A DNA stretch of 9,842 bases from Desulfofustis sp. (GTDB lineage: Bacteria; Desulfobacterota; Desulfobulbia; Desulfobulbales; Desulfocapsaceae), in NCBI GenBank assembly GCA_029287755.1, contig JARFQM010000252.1, forward strand, positions 1-9,842, given 5' to 3'. Below the pieces are notes generated by a model, which saw only the letters and a list, made by a program, of their open reading frames with translations, had not been told where the DNA came from and did no database searches. Shown here piece by piece: positions 1 through 7,494 of the stretch; positions within the stretch are counted from its first letter, which is position 1; the number at the start of each line of letters is the position of its first letter. The translations under genes and the position numbers were made by a program.

Positions 1-237
1 AAAAGATCGTTTTGCAAATGGCTCCAATGTAAAAATGTCAGAATGTGTACTGAATAGATAGCCTAATTGACTCTAATCCACCAGTCCTGGAAACCGCGCA
101 GTTGATTTTTACTCAATTATCCTCTCCGCGGCCGAGCTGAAGATTAGCTGGAAGAAGGTAAGGATCTTGTATATTTTGGAGCGATGAAAGCTTGATCCGC
201 ACCACCTCAAAAACAGCAGACCCAGGCAGGAGAACAG

Positions 238-1293
238 ATGATTGCAACGCAGAGAATCGACCCTCAACAGCTCATGGATTTCGCCTCCGCCGTCTACGTC
301 GATGCCGGCCTGCCGGAAGATGACGCCTGGCTGGTGGCCGACACCCTGGTCCAGGCGGATCTGTGGGGACATCAGTCGCACGGTGTCCTGCGCCTGGGCT
401 GGTATCTGGATCGAATCAGAAACGGGGTGATGACACCGGTCACGGTTTCGGAGCTTGAAGTTGACGCCGGCGCGGTAGCGCTCATCAACGGCCGGGACGG
501 CGTGGGCCAGGTCCTGGCCCGTCAAGCCTGCAGGGAAGCGGTCACACGTGCCCAAAAACATGGTATCGCTGCGGTGGGGGTGCACAGTTCGAATCACTTC
601 GGAACCTGCATGTATTACACGCGCCTCGGCGCGCTTGACGGCTGCGTGATGCTGCTCACCACCAACGGCGGCCCGGCCATGGCGCCGTGGGGAGGCAGCC
701 AGAAAATCATCGGCACCAATCCCTGGTCGGTGGCCGCTCCCGCCGGAACATTCCCTCCCCTGCTGGTTGACATGGCCAACACGGGCGTGGCCCGCGGCAA
801 GATTTATCTGGCCAAAAACAAGCAACTGCCGATACCGCTCGGCTGGGCCCTCAACAGCAAGGGGGAGCCCACCACCGACCCCCAGGAAGCCATCGACGGC
901 ATTATTCTGCCCATGGCGGAGCACAAAGGCTATGCTATCGCCCTGATGGTCGATATGCTCTCGGGGGTGCTCACCGGCAGCGGCTTTCTCTCAGCTGTTC
1001 AGAGCCCCTACAGAACCAGTGACAAAAGTAATTGCGGTCACCTGATGATCGCCATGAACATCGAAGCTTTTCAACCGCTTGAGCGGTTTCAGAAGCGCAT
1101 GGAGGAATTTCTCAGAGAAATAAAATCGGTGCCTCCGGCCAAAGGGCATGACCACGTATTTTACCCGGGGGAAAGAGAGGCCAGCAGCGATCTTCGTCAG
1201 CGCCGGGAGGGGCTGCTCCTGGCCAAGGACACCGTGGCGAGTCTGAGGCTGATTGGCAAAGAAACCGGACTCAGCGCCACGCTGCCTTGCTAA
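238..1293 (+). CDS. Ldh2-family malate/L-lactate (2-ketoacid) dehydrogenase
   Basis: This is a 351-residue protein of the malate/L-lactate dehydrogenase type-2 fold (YiaK/AllD/ComC relatives), cytosolic NAD(P)H-dependent enzymes that interconvert 2-hydroxy acids and 2-keto acids or reduce cyclic imines. Family landmarks occur in order: HQSHGV at 45-50, whose His48 is the usual catalytic histidine; SNHFG at 119-123; GTNPWSVAAP at 159-168; the DMA motif around Asp178; the AEHKGYAIALMVDML stretch from 227; and GHLMIAMN at 267-274. Length is normal for the family, so it looks intact. The ATG at 238 is preceded by AGGAGA at 228-233, a good ribosome binding site. No partner gene in the window reveals the substrate, so malate, lactate, sulfolactate, ureidoglycolate and similar acids remain possible. 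The family call is firm and the substrate is unknown. Confidence 0.9.
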   Translation: MIATQRIDPQQLMDFASAVYVDAGLPEDDAWLVADTLVQADLWGHQSHGVLRLGWYLDRIRNGVMTPVTVSELEVDAGAVALINGRDGVGQVLARQACREAVTRAQKHGIAAVGVHSSNHFGTCMYYTRLGALDGCVMLLTTNGGPAMAPWGGSQKIIGTNPWSVAAPAGTFPPLLVDMANTGVARGKIYLAKNKQLPIPLGWALNSKGEPTTDPQEAIDGIILPMAEHKGYAIALMVDMLSGVLTGSGFLSAVQSPYRTSDKSNCGHLMIAMNIEAFQPLERFQKRMEEFLREIKSVPPAKGHDHVFYPGEREASSDLRQRREGLLLAKDTVASLRLIGKETGLSATLPC

Positions 1294-1334
1294 TCGTGTA
1301 GCCTCAAGCACATGGTCGACGCGGGGTTGCGTAA

Positions 1335-1360
1335 GGGGACACAATACCTATCGTGTCCCT
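1335..1360. repeat. GGGACAC/GTGTCCC palindromic element (REP-like), possible terminator
   Basis: An inverted repeat has arms GGGACAC (1336-1342) and GTGTCCC (1353-1359) around a 10-base loop, extendable by one G-U pair. The motif GGGGACACAATACCT resembles, from memory, the dispersed palindromes found with Y1/IS200-like REP transposases in many proteobacterial genomes. It lies between the stop of the dehydrogenase gene and the start of the next gene, so it could also end transcription, although no T-run follows the 3' arm. No second copy is visible in this window, so the repeat status is inferred. Confidence 0.45.
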
Positions 1361-1406
1361 ACAAAGCTATCCCACCCTGCAACCACCCATCTAGACGGAG
1401 GATGAT

Positions 1407-1928
1407 ATGGCGGAAATAAAGGTGCTGAGTCTGGAAGCAATCCCGGAAGCGCTGTTGATGGCCGAACGTTATCGCTTACTCAACGAGCCCGATGAGGCCG
1501 AATCGATCTGCCTCGACATCCTGGCCGTTGATGCCGAACACCAGGAGGCCCTGATCACTCTGCTGCTGGCGCATACCGACAAATTCAGGGACAACAGGCT
1601 GATGCCGGCTTTTGACCAGGCCAAGGAGATCGTCGCTCGACTCGGCGACGCCTACTGCAAATCTTACTACCTGGGGGTGATTTTCGAACGGCGGGCCAAG
1701 TATCACCTGAAACAGGGCGGGCCGGGGGCCGGAAATGTCGCCCACGGCTGGCTCGTCAAGGCCATGAATGAATACAGGGAAGCTCTGACCAGCTGCGACC
1801 CCGGCAATCAGAAAGCGGTGCTGCGTTTGAATTCCTGTGTACGGCTGCTGAATAATAATCCGGAGATCAAGCCGGACAGCTCCGACCAGAGAGAACCCCT
1901 GCTCGATTCCTTCGATACGCCCCATTGA
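1407..1928 (+). CDS. Small TPR-like helical protein of unknown role
   Basis: This 173-residue soluble, probably all-helical protein has no signal peptide or membrane segment. Residues about 13-46 read like a tetratricopeptide unit (helix pair with PDEAESICLDILAVD followed by a His/Gln turn). A second helical unit follows at about 47-80, and a third TPR-like unit at about 114-148 ends in the typical DPGNQKAVLRL turn. The tail from 150 is polar and probably disordered. TPR proteins generally act as protein-protein scaffolds; no partner can be named here. GGAGG at 1397-1401 lies five bases before the ATG, supporting the start. The gene follows the Ldh2 gene on the same strand after about 110 bases that include a palindrome, and it converges on sdhB. 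It looks intact, but its function is not recognised. Confidence 0.75.
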   Translation: MAEIKVLSLEAIPEALLMAERYRLLNEPDEAESICLDILAVDAEHQEALITLLLAHTDKFRDNRLMPAFDQAKEIVARLGDAYCKSYYLGVIFERRAKYHLKQGGPGAGNVAHGWLVKAMNEYREALTSCDPGNQKAVLRLNSCVRLLNNNPEIKPDSSDQREPLLDSFDTPH

Positions 1929-2015
1929 GGGGCAGGAGTCCTGATCCGGGCCAGATCTGGCGTTGCCCAGTAAGCGGTGCAACCCGCCGGCGACCGCCCG
2001 TTCCGTGTGCTTATC

Positions 2016-2732
2016 TTACTTTTCCCCTTTGCGCTCCTTGATCATCCGCTTGGTCTGGTTGATTCGCTTGGTGATCAGGATGGAGCGCGGGCAGGCCTGG
2101 GTGCACTTGAAATGGTTCTCGCACAGCCAGACTCCGTCGTCCGCGTCGAGCACCGGCAGGCGCTCGTCGGCGCCCCTGTCGCGTGAATCGGCCAGGAACC
2201 TGAAGGCCTGGGCGATGGCAGCGGGGCCAATGAAGGCCGGAGACTCCTCGGGTATCGGACAGGCCGAGTAGCAGGAGGCGCAGAGGATGCAGTTGGTTGA
2301 GTCGTCGAATTGCAGCCGCTCTTCCGGGGACTGGATACGCTCCTTCTCGGCCACCGGTTGGTCGTTGATCAGGTAGGGTTTGATCGCCCGATACTTGGCG
2401 AAGAATTCCGCCTGGTCGACGATCAGGTCGCGCTGGACCGGCAGGTAGCGCAGCGGCTCAACCAGCACCGTAGCGCCGTCTTCTTTGGCCACCTCCTTGA
2501 CCAGCGTTTTACAGGCCAGCCCATCCTTGCCGTTGATGCGCATGGCGTCCGAGCCGCAGACGCCGTGGGCGCAGCTCTTTCTGAAGCCGAGGCTGCCGTC
2601 CTGAAAACGTTTTATATCCATCAAGGCGTCAAGCAGCCGGGCGTTGGGGTCGGCCTCCACCGTAAATTCCTGGTAGTAGGGAGCCTCGTCGGTAGCGGGG
2701 TTGTAACGCTGTATTTTTATCGTGATCTGCAT
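2016..2732 (-). CDS. sdhB: Succinate dehydrogenase/fumarate reductase iron-sulfur subunit
   Basis: This 238-residue electron-transfer subunit of the succinate:quinone oxidoreductase family passes electrons from the FAD of SdhA toward quinone. An N-terminal plant-type ferredoxin domain binds the [2Fe-2S] cluster with Cys54, Cys59, Asp62 (Asp in place of a third Cys, as in E. coli SdhB) and Cys74. A C-terminal bacterial ferredoxin domain has Cys148, Cys151, Cys154 and Cys214 for [4Fe-4S], and Cys158, Cys204 and Cys210 for [3Fe-4S]. All cluster ligands are present. The Trp and His that line the quinone site in E. coli SdhB (Trp164, His207) are not conserved: the equivalent positions carry Glu163 and Glu205. 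AAGGAGG lies six bases before the ATG, and the start is 18 bases after the sdhA stop, so the two are surely co-transcribed. No sdhC or sdhD follows; the next gene is convergent. Confidence 0.93.
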   Translation of the reverse strand: MQITIKIQRYNPATDEAPYYQEFTVEADPNARLLDALMDIKRFQDGSLGFRKSCAHGVCGSDAMRINGKDGLACKTLVKEVAKEDGATVLVEPLRYLPVQRDLIVDQAEFFAKYRAIKPYLINDQPVAEKERIQSPEERLQFDDSTNCILCASCYSACPIPEESPAFIGPAAIAQAFRFLADSRDRGADERLPVLDADDGVWLCENHFKCTQACPRSILITKRINQTKRMIKERKGEK

Positions 2733-2750
2733 CGATCTCCTCCTTCACTG

Positions 2751-4487
2751 CTAGTAACTGCGCGGCTTGGGTTCCCAGATCGAGGTGTCGACCTCTTTGT
2801 AGTCGAGCCTCACCCCGTCGCCATCCAGATAGGCAAGGGTATGTTTGAGCCAACTGTCGTCGTCGCGCTCCGGGTAATCCTCCCGGCTGTGGGCGCCCCG
2901 ACTTTCCTGCCGTTTTAACGCCGATTCCGCGGTGATCAGCGACAGGTCGAGCAGGTTGCCAAGTTCGATCAGTTCGAGCAGGTCGGTATTAAACTGTTTA
3001 CTGCTGTCCTGCACGCGCACGGTAGCATAGCGCTGGCGCAGCTCTTTGATCTCCTCGACCGCGGCGGCCATGTGGTGTTCGTTGCGGTAGATGCCGATTT
3101 TCTCCATCATGGTCGTCTGCATCTCATCGGAGATGTGCCCGCCGTGCGGTCCTTCCGAGCCGTCGGTCAGGCGGCCGATAAAGGACTGGGCCTCGGCGGC
3201 GGCCGAGTCATCGACCGCGGGCATGGCCGCCTGCTTGACATAATCGGCGATATGCAGGCCGGCACGGCGGCCGAAGACCACCAGATCGAGCAGGCTGTTG
3301 GTCCCCAGACGGTTGGCACCGTGCACCGATACGCAGGCGCACTCCCCGGCGGCGTAGAGGCCGTCGACCACGGTGCCGTCCTTGTCGAGCAGGACCCTGC
3401 CGTCGGTGTCGGTCGGTATGCCGCCCATGGCATAGTGGGCGGTGGGCAGCACCGGCATGGGCTTGTCGGCCGGGTTGATGCCCAGGTAGGTTTTGCAGAA
3501 GTCGGTGATATCGGGCAGCTTGGTACCCAGCACGTCGGCACCGAGATGGGTGGCGTCGAGATGGACGTAGTCGTCTATTTTGCCGTCACCCCGTATGCCT
3601 TTGCCCTTGAGTACCTCGGTCTGAATCGAACGGGCGACGATGTCCCGCGGCGCCAGGTCGAGCAGGGTCGGCGAATAACGTTCCATGAACCGTTCACCGT
3701 CGCGGTTGCGCAGGATGCCGCCCTCGCCCCGTACCGCCTCGGAAATGAGAATGCCGAGCCCCATGATGCCGGTGGGGTGAAACTGAAAAAACTCCATGTC
3801 CTCGAGGGGAATGCCCCGCCGGGCGCAGACCGCCGGTCCGTCGCCGGTGTTGGCATAGGCGTTGGAGGTGATCTTGAAGATGCGGCCAAAGCCGCCGGTG
3901 GCGAAGAGCACCGCCTTGGCAGCAAAGATGTGAAGCTCCCCGGTGGCCAGTTCGACCACCACCAGGCCGGAGCAGACGGTGCCGTCCAGGATCAGGTCGA
4001 CGACCTGGAATTCATCGAAAAAGGCAACATCGTTTTTAATGCACTGCTGATAGAGGGTCTGCAGGATCATATGGCCGGTTCGATCGGCGGCGTAGCAGGC
4101 CCGCCGCACCGGCCCTTCGCCGAAATTCCTGGTGTGGCCGCCGAAGCGCCGCTGGTCGATTCTGCCCTCCGGCGTGCGGTTGAAGGGCAGCCCCCGATTC
4201 TCGAGATCGTAGACCGCCTGGACCGCTTCTTCGGCCAGGATCTTGGCGGCCTGTTGGTCGACCAGGTAGTCGCCCCCTTTGACCGTGTCGAAGGCGTGCC
4301 ATTCCGGCTTGTCCTCTTCGACATTGCCCAGGGCCGCGCTGATGCCGCCCTGGGCGGCTCCGGTGTGGCTGCGGACCGGGTAGAGTTTGGAGAGCACCGC
4401 TGTTTTCGACTTGCGGCTCGCCTCCAGGGCGGCGTATAGACCGGCACCGCCGGAACCTACGATGATGGTATCGAATTGGTGAATCAC
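2751..4487 (-). CDS. sdhA: Succinate dehydrogenase flavoprotein subunit
   Basis: This 578-residue FAD subunit catalyses succinate/fumarate interconversion in the TCA cycle or fumarate respiration. The N-terminal Rossmann motif GSGGAG is at 11-16. His41, in [11 protein letters not shown], is the covalent FAD attachment site. Active-site residues matching E. coli His242, Arg286, His354 and Arg399 appear at His237 (QFHPTG), Arg281 (PRDIVARS), His351 (HYAMGG) and Arg393 (GANRLG). The AQGG motif has Gln where E. coli FrdA has Glu, which weakly favours an SDH over an FRD. The HTGAAQGG and KGGDYLVDQ wording resembles the actinobacterial-type enzyme. I chose the GTG at 4487 because a strong AAGGAGG sits five bases upstream; the in-frame ATG at 4505 has no Shine-Dalgarno sequence and would add six residues. 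It is the first gene of an sdhA-sdhB pair and divergent from tag. No membrane-anchor gene precedes it. Confidence 0.95.
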   Translation of the reverse strand: MIHQFDTIIVGSGGAGLYAALEASRKSKTAVLSKLYPVRSHTGAAQGGISAALGNVEEDKPEWHAFDTVKGGDYLVDQQAAKILAEEAVQAVYDLENRGLPFNRTPEGRIDQRRFGGHTRNFGEGPVRRACYAADRTGHMILQTLYQQCIKNDVAFFDEFQVVDLILDGTVCSGLVVVELATGELHIFAAKAVLFATGGFGRIFKITSNAYANTGDGPAVCARRGIPLEDMEFFQFHPTGIMGLGILISEAVRGEGGILRNRDGERFMERYSPTLLDLAPRDIVARSIQTEVLKGKGIRGDGKIDDYVHLDATHLGADVLGTKLPDITDFCKTYLGINPADKPMPVLPTAHYAMGGIPTDTDGRVLLDKDGTVVDGLYAAGECACVSVHGANRLGTNSLLDLVVFGRRAGLHIADYVKQAAMPAVDDSAAAEAQSFIGRLTDGSEGPHGGHISDEMQTTMMEKIGIYRNEHHMAAAVEEIKELRQRYATVRVQDSSKQFNTDLLELIELGNLLDLSLITAESALKRQESRGAHSREDYPERDDDSWLKHTLAYLDGDGVRLDYKEVDTSIWEPKPRSY

Positions 4488-4492
4488 GAGGG

Positions 4493-4499
4493 CCTCCTT
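4493..4499 (-). promoter_or_regulatory. Ribosome binding site fixing the GTG start of sdhA
   Basis: AAGGAGG on the minus strand ends five bases before the GTG at 4487. The upstream ATG at 4505 would place this sequence inside the coding region and is itself preceded by no purine-rich site, so translation very probably begins at GTG. Confidence 0.7.
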
Positions 4500-4538
4500 C
4501 GGCATGCTTGTTGATGGACAGAAGGTGCAATGAGACGT

Positions 4539-4567
4539 ATTAAAGCAGGTAGCGGCGGCGCAAACAA
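4539..4567 (-). promoter_or_regulatory. Candidate sigma-70 promoter for sdhAB
   Basis: On the minus strand, TTGTTT (4567-4562) and TTTAAT (4544-4539) are separated by exactly 17 bases. The -10 matches the consensus at five of six positions and the -35 is weak at three of six. Transcription would start near 4532, leaving a leader of about 45 bases before the sdhA GTG. A perfect TTGACA also occurs at 4587-4582, but it has no -10 box at the right distance. Confidence 0.3.
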
Positions 4568-4686
4568 GACTTTTCTGGTACTGTCAACTCGGCCGGCGGA
4601 TGTTGTATCCAGGCCTGTCAATTCCGCACAGTTCCATTATCTGTTCCGGGCTGCCCCATTTTGAAGAGCAGAGGAGACGCGTGGTG

Positions 4687-5283
4687 ATGAGCGACCAGCA
4701 GAGAAAGGAGAAGATTCGTTGCCAATGGTGCGCTGACGATGCGCTGTACCGAGCCTATCACGATGAGGAATGGGGGGTGCCGGTGACGGATGACCGGCTG
4801 CTCTTCGAATTTCTGGTGCTCGAAGGGGCCCAGGCGGGTTTGAGCTGGCTCACCATCCTCAAGAAGCGGCAGAACTACAGAGAGGCGTTCGACAACTTCG
4901 ACTGCCGGCAGGTCGCCAGGTACTCCGAGCGAGACGTCCAACGCTTGCGCGCCGACGCGGGCATCGTTCGCAATCGACTCAAGATTGAGTCGGCCATCAA
5001 AAACGCCCGCAGATTCATCGCCATCCAGGAGAAGTACGGCTCCTTCAGCACCTATCTCTGGAATTGGGTTGACGGCACTCCCCTGCAGAACGACTGGAGA
5101 ACAATGGCCGAGGTGCCGGCCCGCACCCCTCTCTCCGACGCCTTGAGCAAGGATTTGAAAAAACGAGGCTTTTCCTTTGTCGGCTCGACTATCTGCTATG
5201 CCTTCATGCAGGCAGTCGGGATGGTGAACGATCACACCACCGACTGCTTTCGCTATCAGGAAATCAAGGCGCTGGCGCCCTGA
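4687..5283 (+). CDS. tag: DNA-3-methyladenine glycosylase I
   Basis: This 198-residue base-excision repair enzyme removes 3-methyladenine from alkylated DNA. The family hallmarks are present: the zinc ligands Cys12, His25, His183 and Cys187 (matching E. coli Cys4, His17, His175 and Cys179); Tyr24 and Trp54 in the base pocket; the catalytic-region Glu46 in LEGAQAGLSW; and the helix-hairpin-helix-like ALSKDLKKRGFSFVG segment at 152-166 followed by NDHTTDC. Length is close to the 187 residues of E. coli Tag. The reading frame is open back to 4600, but GAGGAG at 4671-4676 and the family's usual N-terminus favour the ATG at 4687. GTG codons at 4681 and 4684 are close alternatives. The gene is divergent from sdhA and converges on the selenoprotein gene with 13 bases between the stops. 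Confidence 0.93.
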   Translation: MSDQQRKEKIRCQWCADDALYRAYHDEEWGVPVTDDRLLFEFLVLEGAQAGLSWLTILKKRQNYREAFDNFDCRQVARYSERDVQRLRADAGIVRNRLKIESAIKNARRFIAIQEKYGSFSTYLWNWVDGTPLQNDWRTMAEVPARTPLSDALSKDLKKRGFSFVGSTICYAFMQAVGMVNDHTTDCFRYQEIKALAP

Positions 5284-5296
5284 CCCGCTCAGCGGC

Positions 5297-5944
5297 TTAC
5301 AGGGCGCTCAATTGCTCCAGTATCTCCGCCGGTTCCATCCGCACCGTATGGTCAACATCCAGAAAGGCATAGCTGATGCGCCGGTCGGAATTCACCACGT
5401 AGGTGGCCGGGACGGGCAGTTCAAAACTCTCATCGCCATTGGCGCCTGCCACATCCAAGCCGAACTTGTCGTACAATTTGAGCAGCTCTTCATCGAGTCG
5501 GAAAACAATTCCGTACTGGGCCGCAATGGCATTACCCTGATCCGAGAGCACATCGAAAGTGAGTTCGTGCTTTTCTGCCATGGAGAGCGTACCATCGGGT
5601 AACATCGGGGAGATTGCTATCAAACTTGCCCCGGCTTCCCTGATGGCCGGATAGATGTCCTGCAGCGCCTTCACCTGAAGGTTGCAGTACGGTCACCAGA
5701 CCCCGCGGTAGAAGGTCACCACGGCTGGTCCATCGGCCAGCCTCTGCTGCAGCGAGACGGTCTGGCCGGTGGCGTCGGGCAGTGCAAAAAGCGGGGCCGT
5801 ATCCCCTTCTTTGTGGGCCCGATCAATGATGTCGGAGGCTCTGAGCTTGGCCATGGCTCCGCTCATGATGGCGACCACTTCCGGAGGCGCTTTTTTGAGA
5901 AATCCTTCTTTCTGGGCTGCTAACTGCTCTGCAAGGGTCTGCAT
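5297..5944 (-). CDS. Peroxiredoxin-like (AhpC/TSA family) selenoprotein, UGA decoded as selenocysteine
   Basis: Reading through one in-frame TGA at 5695-5693 gives a 215-residue thioredoxin-fold protein of the peroxiredoxin-like AhpC/TSA family. Residues 1-83 end in VVTFYRGVW; the TGA is codon 84; the frame then continues PYCNLQ (85-90) and stays open for 131 residues to a TAA. Homologues usually read FYRGxWCPYCNL, so the TGA occupies exactly the first Cys of CxxC, giving a UxxC redox motif with Cys87. Downstream, ISPMLPDGT and the VPATYVVNSDRRI strand complete the fold. A SECIS-like hairpin begins a few bases after the TGA. AGGAGA six bases before the ATG supports the start. The expected role is reduction of peroxide or disulfide with a selenolate in a cytosolic, leaderless protein. 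The alternative is a nonsense-mutated pseudogene, which the matching position, the intact downstream frame and the hairpin make unlikely. Selenocysteine machinery is not in this window. Confidence 0.87.
5660..5687 (-). promoter_or_regulatory. Bacterial SECIS element
   Basis: On the coding (minus) strand a hairpin follows the TGA codon. The outer stem CTGCA (5687-5683) pairs with TGCAG (5664-5660). An asymmetric internal loop (A against CGC) separates it from the inner stem CCTTC (5681-5677) with GAAGG (5672-5668), capped by the tetraloop AGGT (5676-5673). The loop starts 16 bases after the TGA and has a G in its first two bases. This agrees with the published description of bacterial SECIS elements (loop 16-37 bases from UGA, G among the first two loop bases), and the GGU in the loop resembles the SelB contact in E. 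coli fdhF. Confidence 0.8.
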
Positions 5945-6111
5945 TATATATCTCCTGGGATTAGGTTTTAGAAAAGCTCAGTATACTTAGGTTTCAAACT
6001 CTCTAACCTGCTTGACAACAGAGGCTGGGTGCGGCGCGTTGGTATCTCCCACCCCGCTTCCACCAACCACGACGATAAGTACTCTTCTTGTAAAGTCGGA
6101 AAATCAGGTTT

Positions 6112-7494
6112 TTATTCAAGATCATCTGTAGCGGATTTTCCGTCGGGAGTGATGCCCACCGCGTCCTTACCCCGCGATTTGATTCTGAACATCGCTTCGT
6201 CGGCCAGCGCCAGCAGACTCTCCCGGTCTTGCGCATCATCCGGATAGGTGGCAATGCCGAAACTGGCCGACATGTGTACTTCCAGTCCTTTGCCGGTCAG
6301 GTAGGTCGTCTCTTTCATCCGGGCCCTTATCCGCCGGGCCTGCTCCAGGGCCTCGTCCTTGCCGGTATCCGGCAGGACCAGGACAAATTCATCACCGCCG
6401 TAAGCGACGCCGAAAGCCGGATCGGCAAGATTCTCCTGGAAGGTTCTCGCCACTTCCCGCAGGGCCTGGCTGCCGTTCAAGTGCCCATGGGTATCGACAA
6501 TCTGCTTGAAATTGTCCATGTCGAGGAATACCAGGGAAAACGGCTTGCCGCTCTTCCGGCTCTGGGCTATGAGCATATCCAGTGCCTTGTAGAGATAGCG
6601 GGTATTGAACAGATCGGTGAGGCTGTCGTGGTTGGCCAGATAGCGGAACCGCTCCCTGCTCTTACGCAGTTTTTCCTCGGCTTCTCGCTTTTCCGTGTTG
6701 TCGATGATTATGCCCTCGATAAAGGTCTGGCCGTCGGTGCCTTCCGCCAGCCGCGCATTGATCAGAGCCCACACCGTCCGACCGTCGGGACGCACCATCT
6801 CCACCTCGAAGTTTCTGATAACGTATTGTTTCTTCAGGGCCTCAATCAGCAACTGGCGCTCCGCAACATTTTTATAAAAGCCCTGCAGGCCGCCTGGATG
6901 GCTGAGCAGTTCAGAGGTCGAATCAAAGCCGAAGAATGCGGCGAAGGCGGGGTTGGCCCTCAGAAGCCGCCCATCCAGGGTGCACTGGTACATGCCCTGC
7001 ACCGCGTTTCTGTACATGGTCCGATAGCGAGACTGAGCCTGCTGCAGGTCGTCGAGGGTGCTTTTAATTTCGGTCAGATCGGTCAGAAAGACAAAATGTC
7101 CGATCGGGTCGTCATCCTGGTCACGGATCATACTTCTCTTGCAGAGCAGAGGAATGGTACCGCCCCCTTCCTTGAAAAACTCAGCCTCGAAATTCAAATG
7201 GTGGCGGTTGGCGAAATGGACGAACACGCTGTCCTGGGCATAGAGGCTCTCAATGGGCTGGTTGATCACCTCCTGCCGATCTTTGCCCAGCAGTTTCAGG
7301 AAGGTTTCGTTGCAGGAAGTGACCTTGGAATACCTGTCCAGCTCCAGATACCCCTCAGAAGTCGAATCGATAACCCGCTTGTAACGGGACAAACTTTTTT
7401 CGATCTGCTTCTTGCAGTTGACCCTCAGGTCCTCGAGTTCCTGCTCGAGTTCCCTGATCCGCATTTCGAGTCTGTCTGATCCCTGCCCTGTCAT
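6112..7494 (-). CDS. PAS-PAS-GGDEF signalling protein (nucleotide cyclase, variant substrate pocket)
   Basis: This 460-residue cytosolic protein has no membrane segment. Domains in order are: an N-terminal coiled coil (about 7-38), PAS 1 (about 38-145), PAS 2 (about 155-270, ending in the PAC-like EGIIIDNTEKREAEEKL), and a GGDEF domain (about 283-448). The signature GGDEF is intact at 366-370, with metal-binding Asp325 in FLDMDNFK. Compared with PleD, the guanine-contacting Asn335 and Asp344 are replaced by Val333 and Ser342 (IVDTHGHLNGS). There is no RxxD inhibitory site in the segment before GGDEF, where alanines occupy the Arg and Asp positions, and the Arg two residues before GGDEF is also Ala. 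It may therefore be a diguanylate cyclase with altered specificity, a cyclic AMP-GMP synthase, or partly degenerate. The start at 7494 has only a weak purine-rich leader; ATG codon 11 is an alternative. There is no EAL or HD-GYP partner nearby. Confidence 0.9.
   Translation of the reverse strand: MTGQGSDRLEMRIRELEQELEDLRVNCKKQIEKSLSRYKRVIDSTSEGYLELDRYSKVTSCNETFLKLLGKDRQEVINQPIESLYAQDSVFVHFANRHHLNFEAEFFKEGGGTIPLLCKRSMIRDQDDDPIGHFVFLTDLTEIKSTLDDLQQAQSRYRTMYRNAVQGMYQCTLDGRLLRANPAFAAFFGFDSTSELLSHPGGLQGFYKNVAERQLLIEALKKQYVIRNFEVEMVRPDGRTVWALINARLAEGTDGQTFIEGIIIDNTEKREAEEKLRKSRERFRYLANHDSLTDLFNTRYLYKALDMLIAQSRKSGKPFSLVFLDMDNFKQIVDTHGHLNGSQALREVARTFQENLADPAFGVAYGGDEFVLVLPDTGKDEALEQARRIRARMKETTYLTGKGLEVHMSASFGIATYPDDAQDRESLLALADEAMFRIKSRGKDAVGITPDGKSATDDLE

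Noticed and set aside
1..61. Open frame from base 2 to a TAG at 59-61, a possible C-terminus of an upstream plus-strand gene
   Set aside because: Nineteen codons are too few to identify, and the other frames look equally plausible.
109..924. Minus-strand 271-codon frame opposite the dehydrogenase gene
   Set aside because: It overlaps the Ldh2 gene antisense and shows no family motif.
3072..4439. Long open frame (455 codons) on the plus strand opposite sdhA
   Set aside because: It is a mirror frame of a GC-rich, strongly conserved sdhA gene, and the translation has no recognisable domain.
5285..5295. CCGCT/AGCGG inverted repeat between the tag and selenoprotein stops
   Set aside because: The loop would be a single base, so it cannot form a normal terminator hairpin, and no T-run follows.
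5693..5944. Peroxiredoxin fragment ending at TGA as a nonsense-disrupted pseudogene
   Set aside because: The downstream frame is intact and conserved to the C-terminus, the TGA sits on the catalytic Cys position, and a SECIS-type hairpin follows. Selenocysteine explains all three.
5945..6111. Possible riboswitch, such as a GEMM-type c-di-GMP sensor, in the leader of the selenoprotein gene
   Set aside because: No conserved GEMM core sequence is visible; only a weak GTTGGT/ACCAAC pairing with a long loop was found.
6229..7479. Long open frame (416 codons) on the plus strand opposite the PAS-GGDEF gene
   Set aside because: The antisense frame of a well-supported multidomain gene has no domain content of its own.
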